64,000 nt of DNA from Allacma fusca (Eukaryota > Arthropoda > Collembola > Symphypleona > Sminthuridae): positions 9,033,873 through 9,097,872 of the forward strand of contig OX359250.1 in assembly GCA_947179485.1 (NCBI GenBank). Reading direction: 5' to 3'. The notes below the pieces were generated by a model that was not told where the DNA came from, did no database searches, and saw nothing but the letters and a program-made list of their open reading frames with translations. This document shows positions 1 to 30,700 of this stretch, piece by piece. How positions within the stretch are numbered: position 1 is the stretch's first letter; every line of letters begins with the position of its first letter. The position numbers were made by a program, and so were the translations under genes.

Positions 1-280
1 AAAAGGTGTTTCTAAAGGTCTAAGTTTCTACTCCACTAAATGACATTTCCGTATCATGTTACATAATGTCAGGATTGTCACACGGAGTATGCGGAACCCT
101 TCCTTCAGAAAATGGACCACTAACCCGAGTAACCAGATTACCAACAACAAAAAATGTTCCAACACCGAAGAAACATAATGTGAAAGTTTCCCTGAGTACA
201 CACTCAGAGTTAATAACTTTTTGGAGAACGAATCAATGTGATTAGCTGTAGGATTTGAAAGATGATATTTGTAAAGAGAA

Positions 281-302
281 AGAGAGAGAGAGAGAGAGAG
301 AG
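281..302. repeat. GA dinucleotide microsatellite
   Basis: Uninterrupted AG repeat of about 11 units, extended by related GTGAGTGAG sequence. It lies about 3 kb upstream of the dystrobrevin start codon. Confidence 0.95.
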
Positions 303-1474
303 TGAGTGAGGGCTGTGGGAAGAATAAACCTGGAGAAGAAGCTCAAACAACCCGGAGAATTCCTGAATTCTAAGGAGGCATTTCGAAACTTACGTAATTA
401 CAAGGAAGATCTCAGGATGACAAAAGCTCATATGGTATTTCTTGAGCTAAAACAACTCAGCTTGTTAGGAGATTGGGAAGTTGACAGGAACAACTAATAT
501 CTTGAACAAAGTCTCATTTCCTCGGCTGAGCACTCGGGAGAAAGGTCTGGGGTTACAAAAGCCTCCTACAAAGGGAATCTATGGGAAATGCATGGATACA
601 ACTATCTATAGATACTTCGGAAGTAAACTTTGTGTTTTTGTGAATTCGTCATTTCATGATGAATCAATTAAGGGCGCTCATCCACACACCATTAGTTGTG
701 CTCCAACCGGGTGACCAACTTTGTTGCATCCAATTTTCAGACCTATTAGCCACGAAATTACAATCGGAATTCAATTCCCGTCTCTCCAACCATATATATA
801 ATTATATAGAATGATCCATGAGGGAAAAAGTCCCTACTTTCTTCCTCCTTCCTTCCCCCTTCCAAAACTAGAGATTAAGCTCATAAATATGAAGGAGCTT
901 GCTGTCTTGACACCATACACAAAATGGCTTATGCTCCTAAAGTTCAATTTATACAATACTCTCCAAAATATTTATATTTCAGACAAGGCTCTGTTTTGAG
1001 TAAATATGATGGGAACTACTGGGAAGGCTCTGTAGACCTGTGTACTTATATGGGCCCATATGGCTATAGTTTATCTGTGTATGGGAACTGGGATGTATTC
1101 CTTGATTAAGTATTTAGCCTGATATTAGATTGGATGGGGATTACCAGAGGGATTAAATCATACATTGGAGGAGGTGAGTATGAAGGGACAAAGTAAACAT
1201 GGACGGGGAATGGGAAGAATAGGAAGATAAGGACTGGCGTAATTTCATGGGTGGCAATGCCATCTTCCATTTTACTTGATGGACGAAATGAAATCAGGGA
1301 GAGAAAGTTATTGAACTTTCTTTGCTTTCTTTGCTCAGTCTGTGTGGTCCTGGCCAGTTCACTGGGGCTTGTATGTACTCAGGGTAATTCAGTCGGACGT
1401 CTTCTCTTGGTCTGTGTTGGTCTCGCCTCCTGCCTCTCTCTCTCTCCTCTGGCAGTCTTGGCACCTTCAGCCTC

Positions 1475-1496
1475 ATAATAATAATAATAATAATAA
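1475..1496. repeat. AAT trinucleotide microsatellite
   Basis: About seven uninterrupted ATA/AAT units, preceded by a CT-rich stretch. Simple repeat only. Confidence 0.9.
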
Positions 1497-3299
1497 AGAA
1501 ATTCCCTTCTATCATTCAAGTCTCAACTCCGACCCATCATATTCCTTCGGACTGGTTCTGTCTCCGTGAGTCAAAAAAAAAAACCTCCGGAAATCCAGCC
1601 CTTCATTAAGTCATCGCCCCATTATTCAAAATCCCATTCCTGGAGTCCCCACAGACACAATACATACATACATTAAAAAATGATTACTCTCAAAATCTCA
1701 TCCCCTAACTATTTCTCCTCATCTTGAGAGAATACATTTCCAATCAACCTTCAAATTTTTATCCTGTGAATGGTTCTTGAAGATTTTCGACCGGCTGCTT
1801 CCTTAAATTAGTTCAACCTCGGAGAGTCCCTCAAATTTACATTTGGTAAGAGCCTCTTTAATTTAATTTAATTTAATACTATTACCAATTAGCCAGGTTA
1901 TAAATTACATACATATGCGTCTATCAATTATCCCGTGTTTATTTTTTAATAGTCACTCCAGTGAGTTTAGGGACCTTCCAGTTGGGAGTTGTAGTGAAAT
2001 AAGTTATTAGTAATAAACTCTTTTAATTATTTTTTGTACCAATTACTTACAAGACTATGCATTTGATGACTCCCCTATTTTTTTAAGGTATGTATTCCTG
2101 GGTGGATTTGAAGCTATTATTCTATTCTATATATGGAAGTATAGGGTTATTTTGGGTGGTAGACGGAGATTAGTGTGGGTCCTTGGAAATTTAATTTATT
2201 TGACGTATAATTTCAATGTGATTTGTTCCCTATAGTTTCTTGTAGGATTTTTTTTTTGTGTGGAAATATATATGTATAGAGGGGTTAAAGGCTTAACGGG
2301 GGAGCCTATGAAGATTGGATAGAACCCGTAGCTTTTATGATGGATATTGTTTGTGAAAGCCTGAAATGGAGAAAGGAATTCCAGGAAAAATACAATGGGG
2401 CATGGACTTTGGATCAATGATGTTATTCTCCAATTTATTTGACTTCAGTTAAGATCGATAACCATACTTGGTTATTTGTGGGCTGTGATGTATGTATGTA
2501 CATGAACAGAGGGAAGCGGACTGATTCATTATCACTTCCAGAAATGCTCTCCGAGGGTTTCTAAAAATGTCACAATGGACATTATTTATGAGAAATGCAC
2601 AGTAGTAGGTTCTGTCCCTCAAGAAAGTCCGAATAGTTCTTCTTTGCCAATTAATTCATTTGATTTGATTTACTATTTATTACAGGGAGTAGAAATATTA
2701 CTATTTACTACGGCATTTGTTCAAGTTTGTGCTTATAGATATGAGTGTCCCACATAGGGAAAGTTTTGATGAAGTTAGTTTGACTGCTCTGGAGATACCG
2801 GGCAGTTGTGGGTGATGAGTTCAAATGCTTCAAGTGATGTTGAACCTCCTCATGTGATGGGTATAGACCGAAAGGAACCCAGGGAATAAATTATGAGGAG
2901 CTATTTACGTAACACTCGTTAAGTACTAGAAACCTTTTATTGTTATTTGTTTTATGGAAACCGAGTTTTTTGATCTGGCTCACATAAATTGAAGTATTGT
3001 GTAGGAGTATTCCCTCTTGTGCTCCCCCGGAGCTGTCGTTAAATATTCAGTGTTGACTTTCGTAGGGAGCGTGAAATAAAGAATTTTTTTTTCTTCTTGT
3101 GTATCTCCGAAACTATATGGGATTACGGTCTAGGGTTTACTTTACACTCTCCGAGACTATATACGTGATGTGAAGGGAATGGTACGGGTGAATGCAAAGT
3201 AGCTGATTTATGTTGTGCAAACTCATGGGAAATTTATGATATTATATGCAGGAGCACACTTGGTCGACTCCAAAGTGCACGCATCGCTTCGACCTTGGA

Positions 3300-6200
3300 A
3301 TGGTGTCAACAAACACTGGAGCATCCGGTATGAGTCTTCCGACAAATAGTTCCGTTGATTCCGAAGAGCTCTCCTTACTCGTTTCAGAATTGCAGGTATG
3401 AGTTTTCACATTGAAGTAAATATTCACAACATTATCATTCCCATACCACTTTTTCCCATTGAATTTCAAATTACTGCAAACATTGTATGTTCCTTTTTTT
3501 TTGTTAACTCATAGGAACTTGGTTATGATGCTATCCGATTCGCCAGTTACCGCACTGCAGCAAAGCTTCGGTTTATTCAGACTAGGTCAAAATGTAAGCC
3601 TGTGGAATCACAAAGGATTCTGCTGAACTGTTTATTTTCACATTATTGGTTACGATGGTCGAGAGCAATTGGTACATTGAATCACCCCAACTTTTTTTTT
3701 TTTGCAGTTATACTAATCGATATATTCAACGTGATTGAAGCTATTCGAGAACATGGACTCAATGCAATGGATCCTTATGCAATTCTTACCGTGCCAAAGA
3801 TAGAATCGGTTGTGACTTCTCTTTATGTGAATTTAAACAAACGTCTTCCTTTTGGGCAACAAGTTGACGTTACTAGTTGTGCAAGATATTTGTTGTCCTG
3901 GATGTTGATTGCTTACGATAAGTAATGGGAACTGATTAGATTTATAGATATTTTGTTACAGGGGCATGTGACTAGTATTGAGACTCTAATTATTATATTT
4001 TGACTTGTTTTAGTGATGGCTGCGGGCGGGGGTTGAGGGTTTTTCAAATCAAAGTTTTTTTGTCGACCCTGTGTTCGGGGAAGTTGTTAGATAAATTAAG
4101 ATGTAAGTTATGACGGATATTTTATCTAGAAGGAATTTTTTGGATGTATGCATTTTATTTTTCTGATGAATAAGAGCATGCAGTGACAGTTACAGAAGGT
4201 ATGTAATAAAATATTTGCATGTTTATTTCACAGACGTGTTTTCCCAAATCTCAGATGAGAATGGAAACTTGGTACTAGGAAGATTTTCAGAGTATTTACA
4301 AGAAGTTTTGGCTCTTCCTGCAATGGTTTTAGAGGCACCGACATTCGGCTACACTGAAGGACTGGCATCGTCAATCTTTACCTTTTCCGAAGGGACCACC
4401 TCAATAAATGTGAACTGTTTCCTAGACGCTATATTAGATCCTGGTAAGTACTTCGAATAAAGCTTTTTTTATAATAATTATTCCACATCGTACAACTTGG
4501 AGGCATACATATTGGAAGTAACATAACGAATTACATGGAAAAGAACCTTGATGTAAGATTACCACAAAAATAATCTTATTGTAAAATGACTGTATATGAC
4601 TGTATATAGGACCACCTTGTATTTGTTGGCTGACGGTTCTTCATAGTATGGCTGCAATCTCGTCACTGAACCATGGAATAAAATGCAGTATCTGTCAAGT
4701 TAACAACATCCAGGGATTTAGATACAAATGTACACAATGCCCTAATTTTAACATGTGCCAAAATTGCTATTGGCAAGGCAAAAGTGCAGGAAATCATTTG
4801 GCTACCCATGAAGTCAAGGAGTATTCTACCACTGTAAGATATTCCTATTGTTTTACTAGACATTTTTTATGATTATGTACATCTATTTTTTACACCCAGG
4901 TAAACCATCGTATTTTCTTCTTATTGGCAACAGGAGGCTTACTCATGTATGTATTTTTCCAAGAGTTTATGTTCTCACCTTTTGACTTTTGATCCCCTTG
5001 TTACACAGAAGACCGGTGGGAAGAGCTTCCGGAATTCATTTAGGAAATCTTTACGATGCGTACCCGACAAGTCGAAGAAGATGCCTAAGTTCCCTGAACA
5101 GGAGCGACCGTTGAATTTAGCTCACATTGTGTAAGTCTTATTGCTAACCACAGTAGGTATCAGCTATATTCCCTTCATATCTTCTTGATACTGCTGTGCA
5201 GTCCTCAAAATATGATGACTCGTATGATGACCCAAAGATCCTCAAAACTACAACTGTTCAAATTTCTGCAAATCATTTATTGTCTTTCAAAAGTATCCGT
5301 TAAATCCTTTTTATGTACTATTGTCCTTTTATACTTGTCGTTTCGAGGTCTACTTACTGGGTCATCTGTATGGGTTTATTTGACTCATTTCCGGAAATTA
5401 ATTCAGATTTATTCAAGAGATGTTGAATACTTTAGACTAACATTGCTTATAATATATTCTGATTTTAACATGTACAATCCTGATGACGTATTTTATTGAC
5501 TCTGTACATGCACGGGTATGACCAATCTTTTCTGCCAGAATGTTTTAAACCTAAAAAAAAAATAAGCCATCCTGAGCCAGCTTACATAATTTGTCTTGGT
5601 TCTGGGCAGGGGAATTTGTAAAGGAGATAAATTGTAATTTGGTTGGGTGTGGTGGGGGATATTGCGGTGATGGTGTACACGGTTCATTGTTTCCTTGTAT
5701 TGCTAGTCCACCTTCGCCTTTGCCTAGTCATAATGGCTTTCCTATGTACGACCCTTTGGATGCTTACTCTGACCAGAAAATGTTCGTGATGGAGTTGGGA
5801 CAAGGGTAAGAAGTTGAAATGCTTTGAGGTCTGTCTTTTTAACTTTTTTTTTATCTATTCTTACCCTCGATTGCTTATTAATTTTTGGTGCATTTTTTAT
5901 GCAATAGTCCCGACGTGGTACAGAGTGTTAATGCCGTTGGTACACAATTGTTGTTGGTTTTCGCACCGATTAACTTAGCATTAACGGAGCATAGCCTCAG
6001 TGAAAGCTTATCTTTTAGTTACTAGACTCATGGGGGATCGGAAATTTACTATGCATTGTAGAATCGATTATAATGTAAATTTTGAAACTTTGGTAACATA
6101 ATAACCATGCATCCCTTTGCAGATTATTTCTACCATGTAGCCGATCGTTTTTCCCATGATTAGGAATAATGCTGAGCTGGAAATTTTAGTGCTTAGTATT

Positions 6201-8354
6201 TAGTAGCGGAGACTACCGTAGTAGAAAAAATATTTTTGAGCATGTTAGGAATTGTTTGTGCTATCTAACATTCTAATATGTTTGTGATGGTGTTTTATTT
6301 GTAGTCCTCCTAACAAGACAGGTAGCTGCTACTCCGACAGCGTGAGTGAAAGCGATGAAGAACACAGGTTGATTGCACGCTACACAGCCCGCCTGGCTTC
6401 TGAAAACAAATACCCTGTAAGTTGTGTCATTATTGCCTGCAAAAATTTCTGACGTTTCTGTCGGGTGCTGAATCCTGTCGGTGTTATAATGTAAATATTT
6501 GTATTAATTGTGAGACACTAAAATTATTAATAATTATTTTACTTCTTGCAGCCTGCTCCTACGTATAAGGTAATGAGGGTGGTTTGATGTGTACTTAAGC
6601 GGATAGCTAGTCCTTTTGCATGAGTAGGTGCTGCAGACTCGGTGTGAGCTGGAAGGAAGTGAGAGAGTCTAGTTTGCTGTTAATAGTGTTTACTTTTACT
6701 ATTATTATTTGAATTTACAGCATAGCAGAACGATGTCGCAGACCAGCATGAGCTTTTATGATACGACCCAAACGCAAAGAGAAATGATTGCTCAACTTGA
6801 AGCAAGGAACCGGGAAATAATGCGAGAGATCGCAAGACTCCGGTACGAAATTATGGGGTCAAAAATTGGGGAACACATGTAACTATATAGCATCGGAGGA
6901 ACAGATGATAAAAATTTTGTCGTATTGTAAACACAACAGAGCCCAGCAAGAGATGGAGTACATGAGTGGAGAGCCAACTGGACCGATTTTAATGGAAGAG
7001 CTTCAAGCATTACGCTATCATAAGTCAGAGTTGGAAGAGAAATTGACCAATTTACAAGACTCAAGGCAACATCTTATGGGGCAGCTAGAGGGACTTATGA
7101 AGCTTCTAAAGGTCTGTGTATCTTTTTTTTATTAACTTTGCAGCCGCTTTGGAAAGGAGTTACTATTTTTGGAATAATTCCAAGGCTTGTTCATCTAAAA
7201 AAAAAAGTATGAAAGGGACCTCGCAATTTCACATACAATACTGCCATTGTCTACAGGCTCAACAAATTACACCCAAGTCGACTCCAACTTCCTCTCCACG
7301 CTCTACTAAATCACCGCCGATGTCTATTTACACTCACCCGGGCTCATCATCTGTTCCGTTGACCGTTCATCGATCAGCTCCAGCTACACCACATCATTCC
7401 GAAACTTTTACTTCCCTAACTGGCGAACTTCGTTCAGCTTACAGTACCGAAAACGACTTTTCTTCAGCTCATATTGTGACCAGTGGGAGCTATTTGAATA
7501 ATTCCGGAAGTCGCAGTTTACGCAATGATCTACTTCTGGCTGCTGACTCCGTCACTAATGCTATGTCTACTTTGGTCAAGGAACTAAATTCTGGTTTGTC
7601 GTATGTCACTTAAGCTGTAGACTGTCAAGTTTCATTGTTATACAACAACATGACGTTCATTTGTACTTTACAGGATCGGACGAGGAAAACAATGAAGAGG
7701 GTCAGCTCATGAAAAGTTTGGGTGAGTACACACAACCAGTATTTTATTTTTCGTGTTGAAGCAAACTTCTCTATTTGGATGATGGATTGAACCATTTCAG
7801 TAAAGAAGTATAATGTTGAAATGTGGTAGTTATTTTTACTTACTGCTTCATAATTTTCGTAGAATTTGAGGCATCCGACGAGGATATAAAAAGGGCCGCA
7901 CTCTGGCAAAAAGAAATGGACCAGCGTTACCAAGAGGACGCGAATTACTTAGCCGAATTGCGAGCTCGCCGACTTTCGGGTGAAAATGGATGTCAGGCAG
8001 CCAGTTTTGATAGGGATGTGGCCACGCACCTATTTGAAAAGGCAGGTGCCCGACCTCCACAGGTAAATGTGGATGAAGATGCTTTTGAAGAGCTGTATGA
8101 TGACTTCAATCCTGACGTAAGTTCGGTTTTAAAAAGCTTCGTTGCGTAGTATTCCTATAGTACCAGAGCAGATGCGTAGATTGTAGTCTTGTCCATTTTG
8201 GCTTCGGTAGGACATTTGCCCTCGTCTTAGCGGCTTTCCTACAGATGATGAAAGTTATGTGAGAACTGATGACGAGGATTCTTACATCAAAACAGATGAT
8301 GAAGGCGGCGGCACCGACTGGGAAGACGGTCTCAAACGATGGATAAATCGCTAG
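3300..8354 (+). CDS. Dyb: Dystrobrevin, 17 coding exons
   Basis: Dystrobrevins are cytoplasmic scaffolds of the dystrophin-glycoprotein complex that bind dystrophin through coiled coils and also bind syntrophins. Exons: 3300-3395, 3515-3593, 3708-3921, 4014-4102, 4234-4443, 4610-4833, 5009-5130, 5202-5221, 5610-5805, 6305-6416, 6552-6569, 6721-6842, 6940-7111, 7257-7593, 7674-7721, 7863-8116, 8211-8354. All have GT/AG borders and matching phases, and they sum to 2457 nt (818 residues). Residues about 33-230 form the EF-hand-like region (DAIRFASYRTAAKLRFIQ, then FNVIEAIREHGLN, then APTFGYTE). Residues 253-300 are a ZZ finger with paired CxxC motifs (CSIC, CTQC, CQNC) and a final HLATH. ERPLNLAHIV at 336-345 is family-typical. 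Residues about 470-558 hold two coiled coils ending GQLEGLMKLLK, and SLRNDLLLAADSVTNAM follows. The first exon opens with an acceptor and is open upstream of the chosen ATG, so the true start could lie further 5'. Exons 8-9 are uncertain. The C-terminus after about residue 690 is not one I recognise. Confidence 0.95.
5202..5805 (+). other. Dyb: Uncertain dystrobrevin exon 8/9 junction
   Basis: Exon 7 ends in phase 2 and the acceptor before 5202 completes Val, giving VPQNMMT in the position of the vertebrate segment after LAHIV. The next sure coding segment reads HGSLFPCIASPPSPLPSHN and ends at 5805. The only phase-consistent join I found uses a donor at 5222 (exon of 20 nt) and an acceptor before 5610, adding a Gly/Cys-rich stretch (about residues 353-372) that I do not recognise. 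A longer exon 8 ending near 5292 has a weak donor and the wrong phase for the 5610 acceptor. The reading frame downstream of about 5670 is not in doubt. Confidence 0.5.
6552..6569 (+). other. Dyb: 18-nt dystrobrevin microexon (PAPTYK)
   Basis: A six-codon exon sits between TTCTTGCAG and a GTAATG donor. The flanking exons end and begin in phase 0, so including or skipping it keeps the frame. It lies between the conserved DEEHRLIARYTARLA segment and the first coiled coil, a linker region of the protein. Confidence 0.7.
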
Positions 8355-11300
8355 GGACTCTTGGTAGCTCAAGGTCCTATCCTCAACAAATCTCCTCGAT
8401 TTGAAGAACATGTGTCAAAGTAATCAATCGTCAAGAAGTTTCTTGCAAAAGAGTACCGCAAACAATAATTATTTAATTCCTGTTCTGAGTATAGGACTGT
8501 AGGAGTACGTGTTCCCAAGTATTTCCCGTCTTAATATTTGGTTTGTTTCTTGAACCATCGTCTTGTCAGACGGAATGTCAAGCTTTTGAAAGTACTTGCA
8601 GATGAGTATTTTCCAATAATGTTCACTATTCCGTCGATTCCAGAATCTACGCATTCCCATTTGTTGATTCCAAGATTTTCTCTATTTTCATAAAACCTGT
8701 TATTTACTGGATGAGTTTACTCAACCATGATAGACAAAAAATGACAAAATCCAGGTCTGTTGTACATGAAGTAGATTAATATTCACGTTTCGCCATTTAA
8801 TGTACACATTCCAGAGGAAATAATCTATCTTCTGAATCAGTCTTCAGAGTATTATGCATCCCTACGGGTGGGTAAGGCATGTTAATAGTACGATATTATT
8901 GAAAAATGTGAATTTTTTCTTTGAAACTACATAAGTCTGATTAAAGCTCCTCTACTCTACATGTAATCAATACACAGTCGCTACACACGAGTCTTGTATC
9001 TGATAATATGAGTTTGTTCCAGATCTGTTTTTTTTTGTATATTCTTAGTTTTTATTTCCCTGTTTTTGGTCTATACTTTTTCTGTTCATCAAATTTATTT
9101 TGAAACTTTCAGCTTGGTTTTAGCTAGGTTCGTATATGTCCTACTAAGTTGAATCTGTTTTAAATGCACCTTGTGTTTTCCAACCAAAAGATCATTTGTA
9201 TTTACTTTTTTCGTCATTTCTGTTGAGTGAATCTCGCCATATTTTGAGCCATGATTTAAACATATATATTATGGGATAGACTTATTACACTAGATTTATG
9301 ATTAGATTGAACTACATGCGATGTATTACTGTGCTGGAAATTCAGAAGATTATTTTAAACGTGAAGCTATAAGCTAGTTTCATGCCTGTAAAAGAATCCT
9401 TGAAAAGTTGACAATATGGGAAACCTATAGTTAAAAGTTACCTAGTTTATTAATAATTGTTGTACATGTAATTTACTGCATATAGAATACGGACTCGAAG
9501 TGATCTGATAATTCTTGAAATGAGTGTCTCTCACCACGATGAACTTACTAGTGTATAAAAATACTAGCTCCTAGTAGTTTTAATGGTAACAAGTACATAC
9601 AGAGCATTAATAATAAATGTAATAGATATGAAGGATTATAACAAGACAAAGTTAACAGTTTAGAGAAATATGTCGTAGTCAAACATACAAGGCATTGAAT
9701 TATTTTATTTCTGTAGATGGTTCTATATGACTTGAATTATTGATGAATAAATCCAGTTGTTATGAATATTTCTCTCATCTTTCACTCACACATGCTCCCA
9801 TCTTATGACGTGCTTTAAAATAACTTCTACCATTTTCCAGTTTCCACTCAACAAGTTTGGATTTTATTACACATGTATATATAGTATAGTAGTGTACTGT
9901 ATGGGTCACCTGCGATTGGCGTTAACTATTAAATACTGACACTCTCATGGAATGGTACAATTTATGACTCTACAATACATCTAAATGATACGAATTTTGA
10001 TAATTTAAAGTTAAATAGTTTTAAGTACGAGGTCACAAGTCACAATACATTTATATTTTTTTCCATCAAAACATCTATGCCTAAAATCACTAAAAGCAAT
10101 AAAATACCAAGTCAATTTCTTGTAAAATCCTCATATTTTCGTGAACTTATTATTTATTCAGTACAAGTGAGTGTCAATCATTTCCAGAAAAACTCGATAC
10201 AACTTTTTGCAAAATAATAATTAGCCCCCAAATGTGGGGTAAGTAGTTGCAAATAATGACGTATGTATATTCAATCAAAATCAGAGTATAGGGGCAAGGT
10301 AGGAACTCAACAACAAATCCGTTTAGCTCTTTTAAAAAACTTAACATCACTTACAATAACTATAATTATATTCATGAGTATGTATACCATGTATAGGTTT
10401 ATGGAATTTGTAAGTCTTCTTATATACATTCTTTGGTGGACATACAAAATTTAATTATAACTGTTGCTTATACAGTTGGAGTTTTTTTTTCTATTCAAGA
10501 ATTTTCAAAGCCCGGAGTTAAAACTGGAGAAGGTCGTTTAAGGTTTGACGGAATTTAATGTAGACTCTGGCATTGTGTATTTCCAGGACAATTCTACTAA
10601 TTCTGAGTAATAGCGATGCAGCTGTTTATAGGCTGTTATTACCTTGCTTTAAAAATACGACACTATACGCACTACGGTTCTACGATACTGTGATGAACAC
10701 AAAATTTGGTTATAACGTTACAAAATTGAATATCTTTGAAAGTGTTTGCAAGGAAGAGGCAAAAGATCCTGTGAGGCAATAGATGCTAAATAGCTTATAC
10801 TTTCGCTTCCATACCTTTGTTTCATTTGACTGAACTAATTTGGCACCGGATTATTAAAATCATTTCACGACGAGTAGTCTACATTTTAAAAAAATATGCC
10901 TTACACAAATCCACTTCAGAAACAATGGAGTCAAATCTTGAGGTAAGTTGGACATAGTAGTTATTTACAATAAAAATTGTTCAAATAATCACAAATCAAA
11001 TCAAAAACAACAAAACCATCCTTTTTCATTTAGTTCAACTAAAACAGCATCAGCTTGGTTGGTCTAAACATAATAGTACAGAGTGATCAGAATCATTTGG
11101 TCTCTCTCTTTAGACTAAATATGAAGTGATATAAAATGTTTCATTCCCTAGGTTGTACCAATATTCCAGATTTTCTAAAATTTGTTTCATTGACCTACGT
11201 CAATACTTTGGGTTTCAGGATTTTACGGTCATAAAGCCAAGGTGGAATTTGTTAAAAATTATTTTTTTTTTCCAAATTCTCCCTAAATTATATTTTTTGG

Positions 11301-12183
11301 TATGATTTGACGCATCTTTGTAGGAAATTTTATGAGCTACTCAGGGAGCTACTGGATACACAATTGTACATAATTGTAAATACATTTCTACGAAAGCTAG
11401 AAATTCAGCGTCTAGAAATATTTTCATAACGGCCATTTCTTATACGAAGAAATACCAGTAGTTTTTTTCTTTTGCGCATCTTCCTAACTTTCCTCCTGTG
11501 GCTATTCTCCTTACAACCTTGCTGTCTATTTTTACTTTTTTTACTTGTAATGTTATAATACTGTTGAAAGGACGAGAATCCATATAAATAAAGAATTCTA
11601 CTTTCCTCTCGGCATATATATACACACATTTTTTCCCAGCCACATTCTCAATTATCAACGGAGAGACCTATCGAGTAGCTCCTTTGTAAGCTAATTTTAA
11701 TTTTCAAAAAAATCCACCTTTGCTTTATGTTCGTGACCTCGGCCACCCCAAATATTGACTTAGGTTACAAAGATTTAGACAGAAGAAAACTAGCTACAAA
11801 CTAGCGAATCCAACATTTGATTCTCTCCATACGTGGACTAGAGGAGAGGGCAAATTAGTCTAATCACCCAAAACAGAGTTCCTTCTTCATACTAATTGTA
11901 AATGTTTTTTCCTGGGATGGAGTTTGTATAGATAAGAAATACTTTATAATGTTACCCTTCTGGCGTACATTCTCTCTGTATCGCATGCCTTCAAATTCGT
12001 AAAATATGAAAAGCTTTTTAAAAGTTACAAACAAATTTGTTTTTAAAACTTGACATTAAACATTAATTAAATACATACATATATGGCGGACTTGTGGAAA
12101 ATTTCATGGATAAGCTTCGTGCGTGCTCGCACGCTCAAGAGAAATATGTTTAGTTCGGAGGAAATCACGTCCAATGATTCTAT
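8355..12183. other. Dystrobrevin 3'UTR and convergent intergenic region
   Basis: After the dystrobrevin TAG at 8352-8354 the sequence becomes AT-rich and non-coding. Possible plus-strand polyadenylation hexamers AATAAA occur at 9612-9617 and 9746-9751, which would give a 3'UTR of about 1.3-1.4 kb; which is used is unknown. The rest, up to the PPP1R16 stop at 12184-12186 on the other strand, would contain that gene's 3'UTR. No exon-like sequence was recognised. A small GC-rich palindrome (GCGTGC-TC-GCACGC) lies at 12121-12134. Confidence 0.6.
9746..9751 (+). terminator. Candidate polyadenylation signal AATAAA for dystrobrevin
   Basis: Canonical hexamer about 1.4 kb after the stop codon. An alternative copy lies at 9612-9617. 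The motif is common in AT-rich DNA, so support is positional only. Confidence 0.3.
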
Positions 12184-30203
<18,020 letters not shown>

Positions 30204-30700
30204 CCTTGCACTGCCTTGCACGGTACAACAATTTCTCGATTCTGCTCGGTATTTTCTCAGACACACTAAAACTTCCCTCGGATTTATATTCTTTTTCTTG
30301 GGGGTATTGGTCGTGTGCCTACCCTCACACCGAGTCACACACAAACACACAGCACCTCCTGTCTTTCACAACTGGTCCGATTTCCTTGATTACAATGTTC
30401 TTATACGCTCCTATAGTTAAACGGTCTCTTGAGTTATATGACCAAATAAAAAAAAAAGAAAGAGAGCGAAAAAAAAATCCCGGAAAGGAGAACTCTCCCG
30501 ATTTGAATCTTTTCTCCCTTATTCTCTTACTCTTCAACTTTTCTAAACCAATAGCTACACGATTCCCTTTCTTTTATTACTTCTTTCAACACAGACGTTC
30601 CTTTTTGTTCTTTTCCTTTCCCTGTAACTACCATTGAGAGAGAGAGAGAGAGAGAGAGAGAGTAACTGAACAACGCTGTCACTTATGCCCACACAAATAG
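30204..30700 (-). promoter_or_regulatory. PPP1R16 5'UTR/promoter region with GA repeat
   Basis: Sequence just upstream of the inferred ATG at 30203. A GA repeat of about 13 units at 30635-30661 lies roughly 430 bases upstream, where GAGA-type elements often occur in arthropod promoters. No TATA box or initiator could be fixed, and the transcription start is unknown. Confidence 0.3.

Larger units (their letters stand above)
1..3251. other. Upstream/intergenic or 5' intronic sequence, no supported gene
   Basis: No protein-like exon could be supported here. Short open frames exist but are low complexity or AT-biased in composition and lack convincing splice signals. The stretch includes a GA microsatellite at 281-302, an AAT trinucleotide run at about 1475-1496 and an AATTT pentamer run at about 1857-1877. 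It probably holds the dystrobrevin promoter and any 5'UTR exons, because the first recognisable dystrobrevin exon begins with a splice acceptor (TGCAG ending at 3251). Where transcription starts cannot be seen. Confidence 0.5.

Noticed and set aside
1251-1569. Overlapping open frames around the AAT repeat as a secreted protein
   Set aside because: Hydrophobic content comes from CT-rich and repeat sequence; three frames are open at once and no homology is seen.
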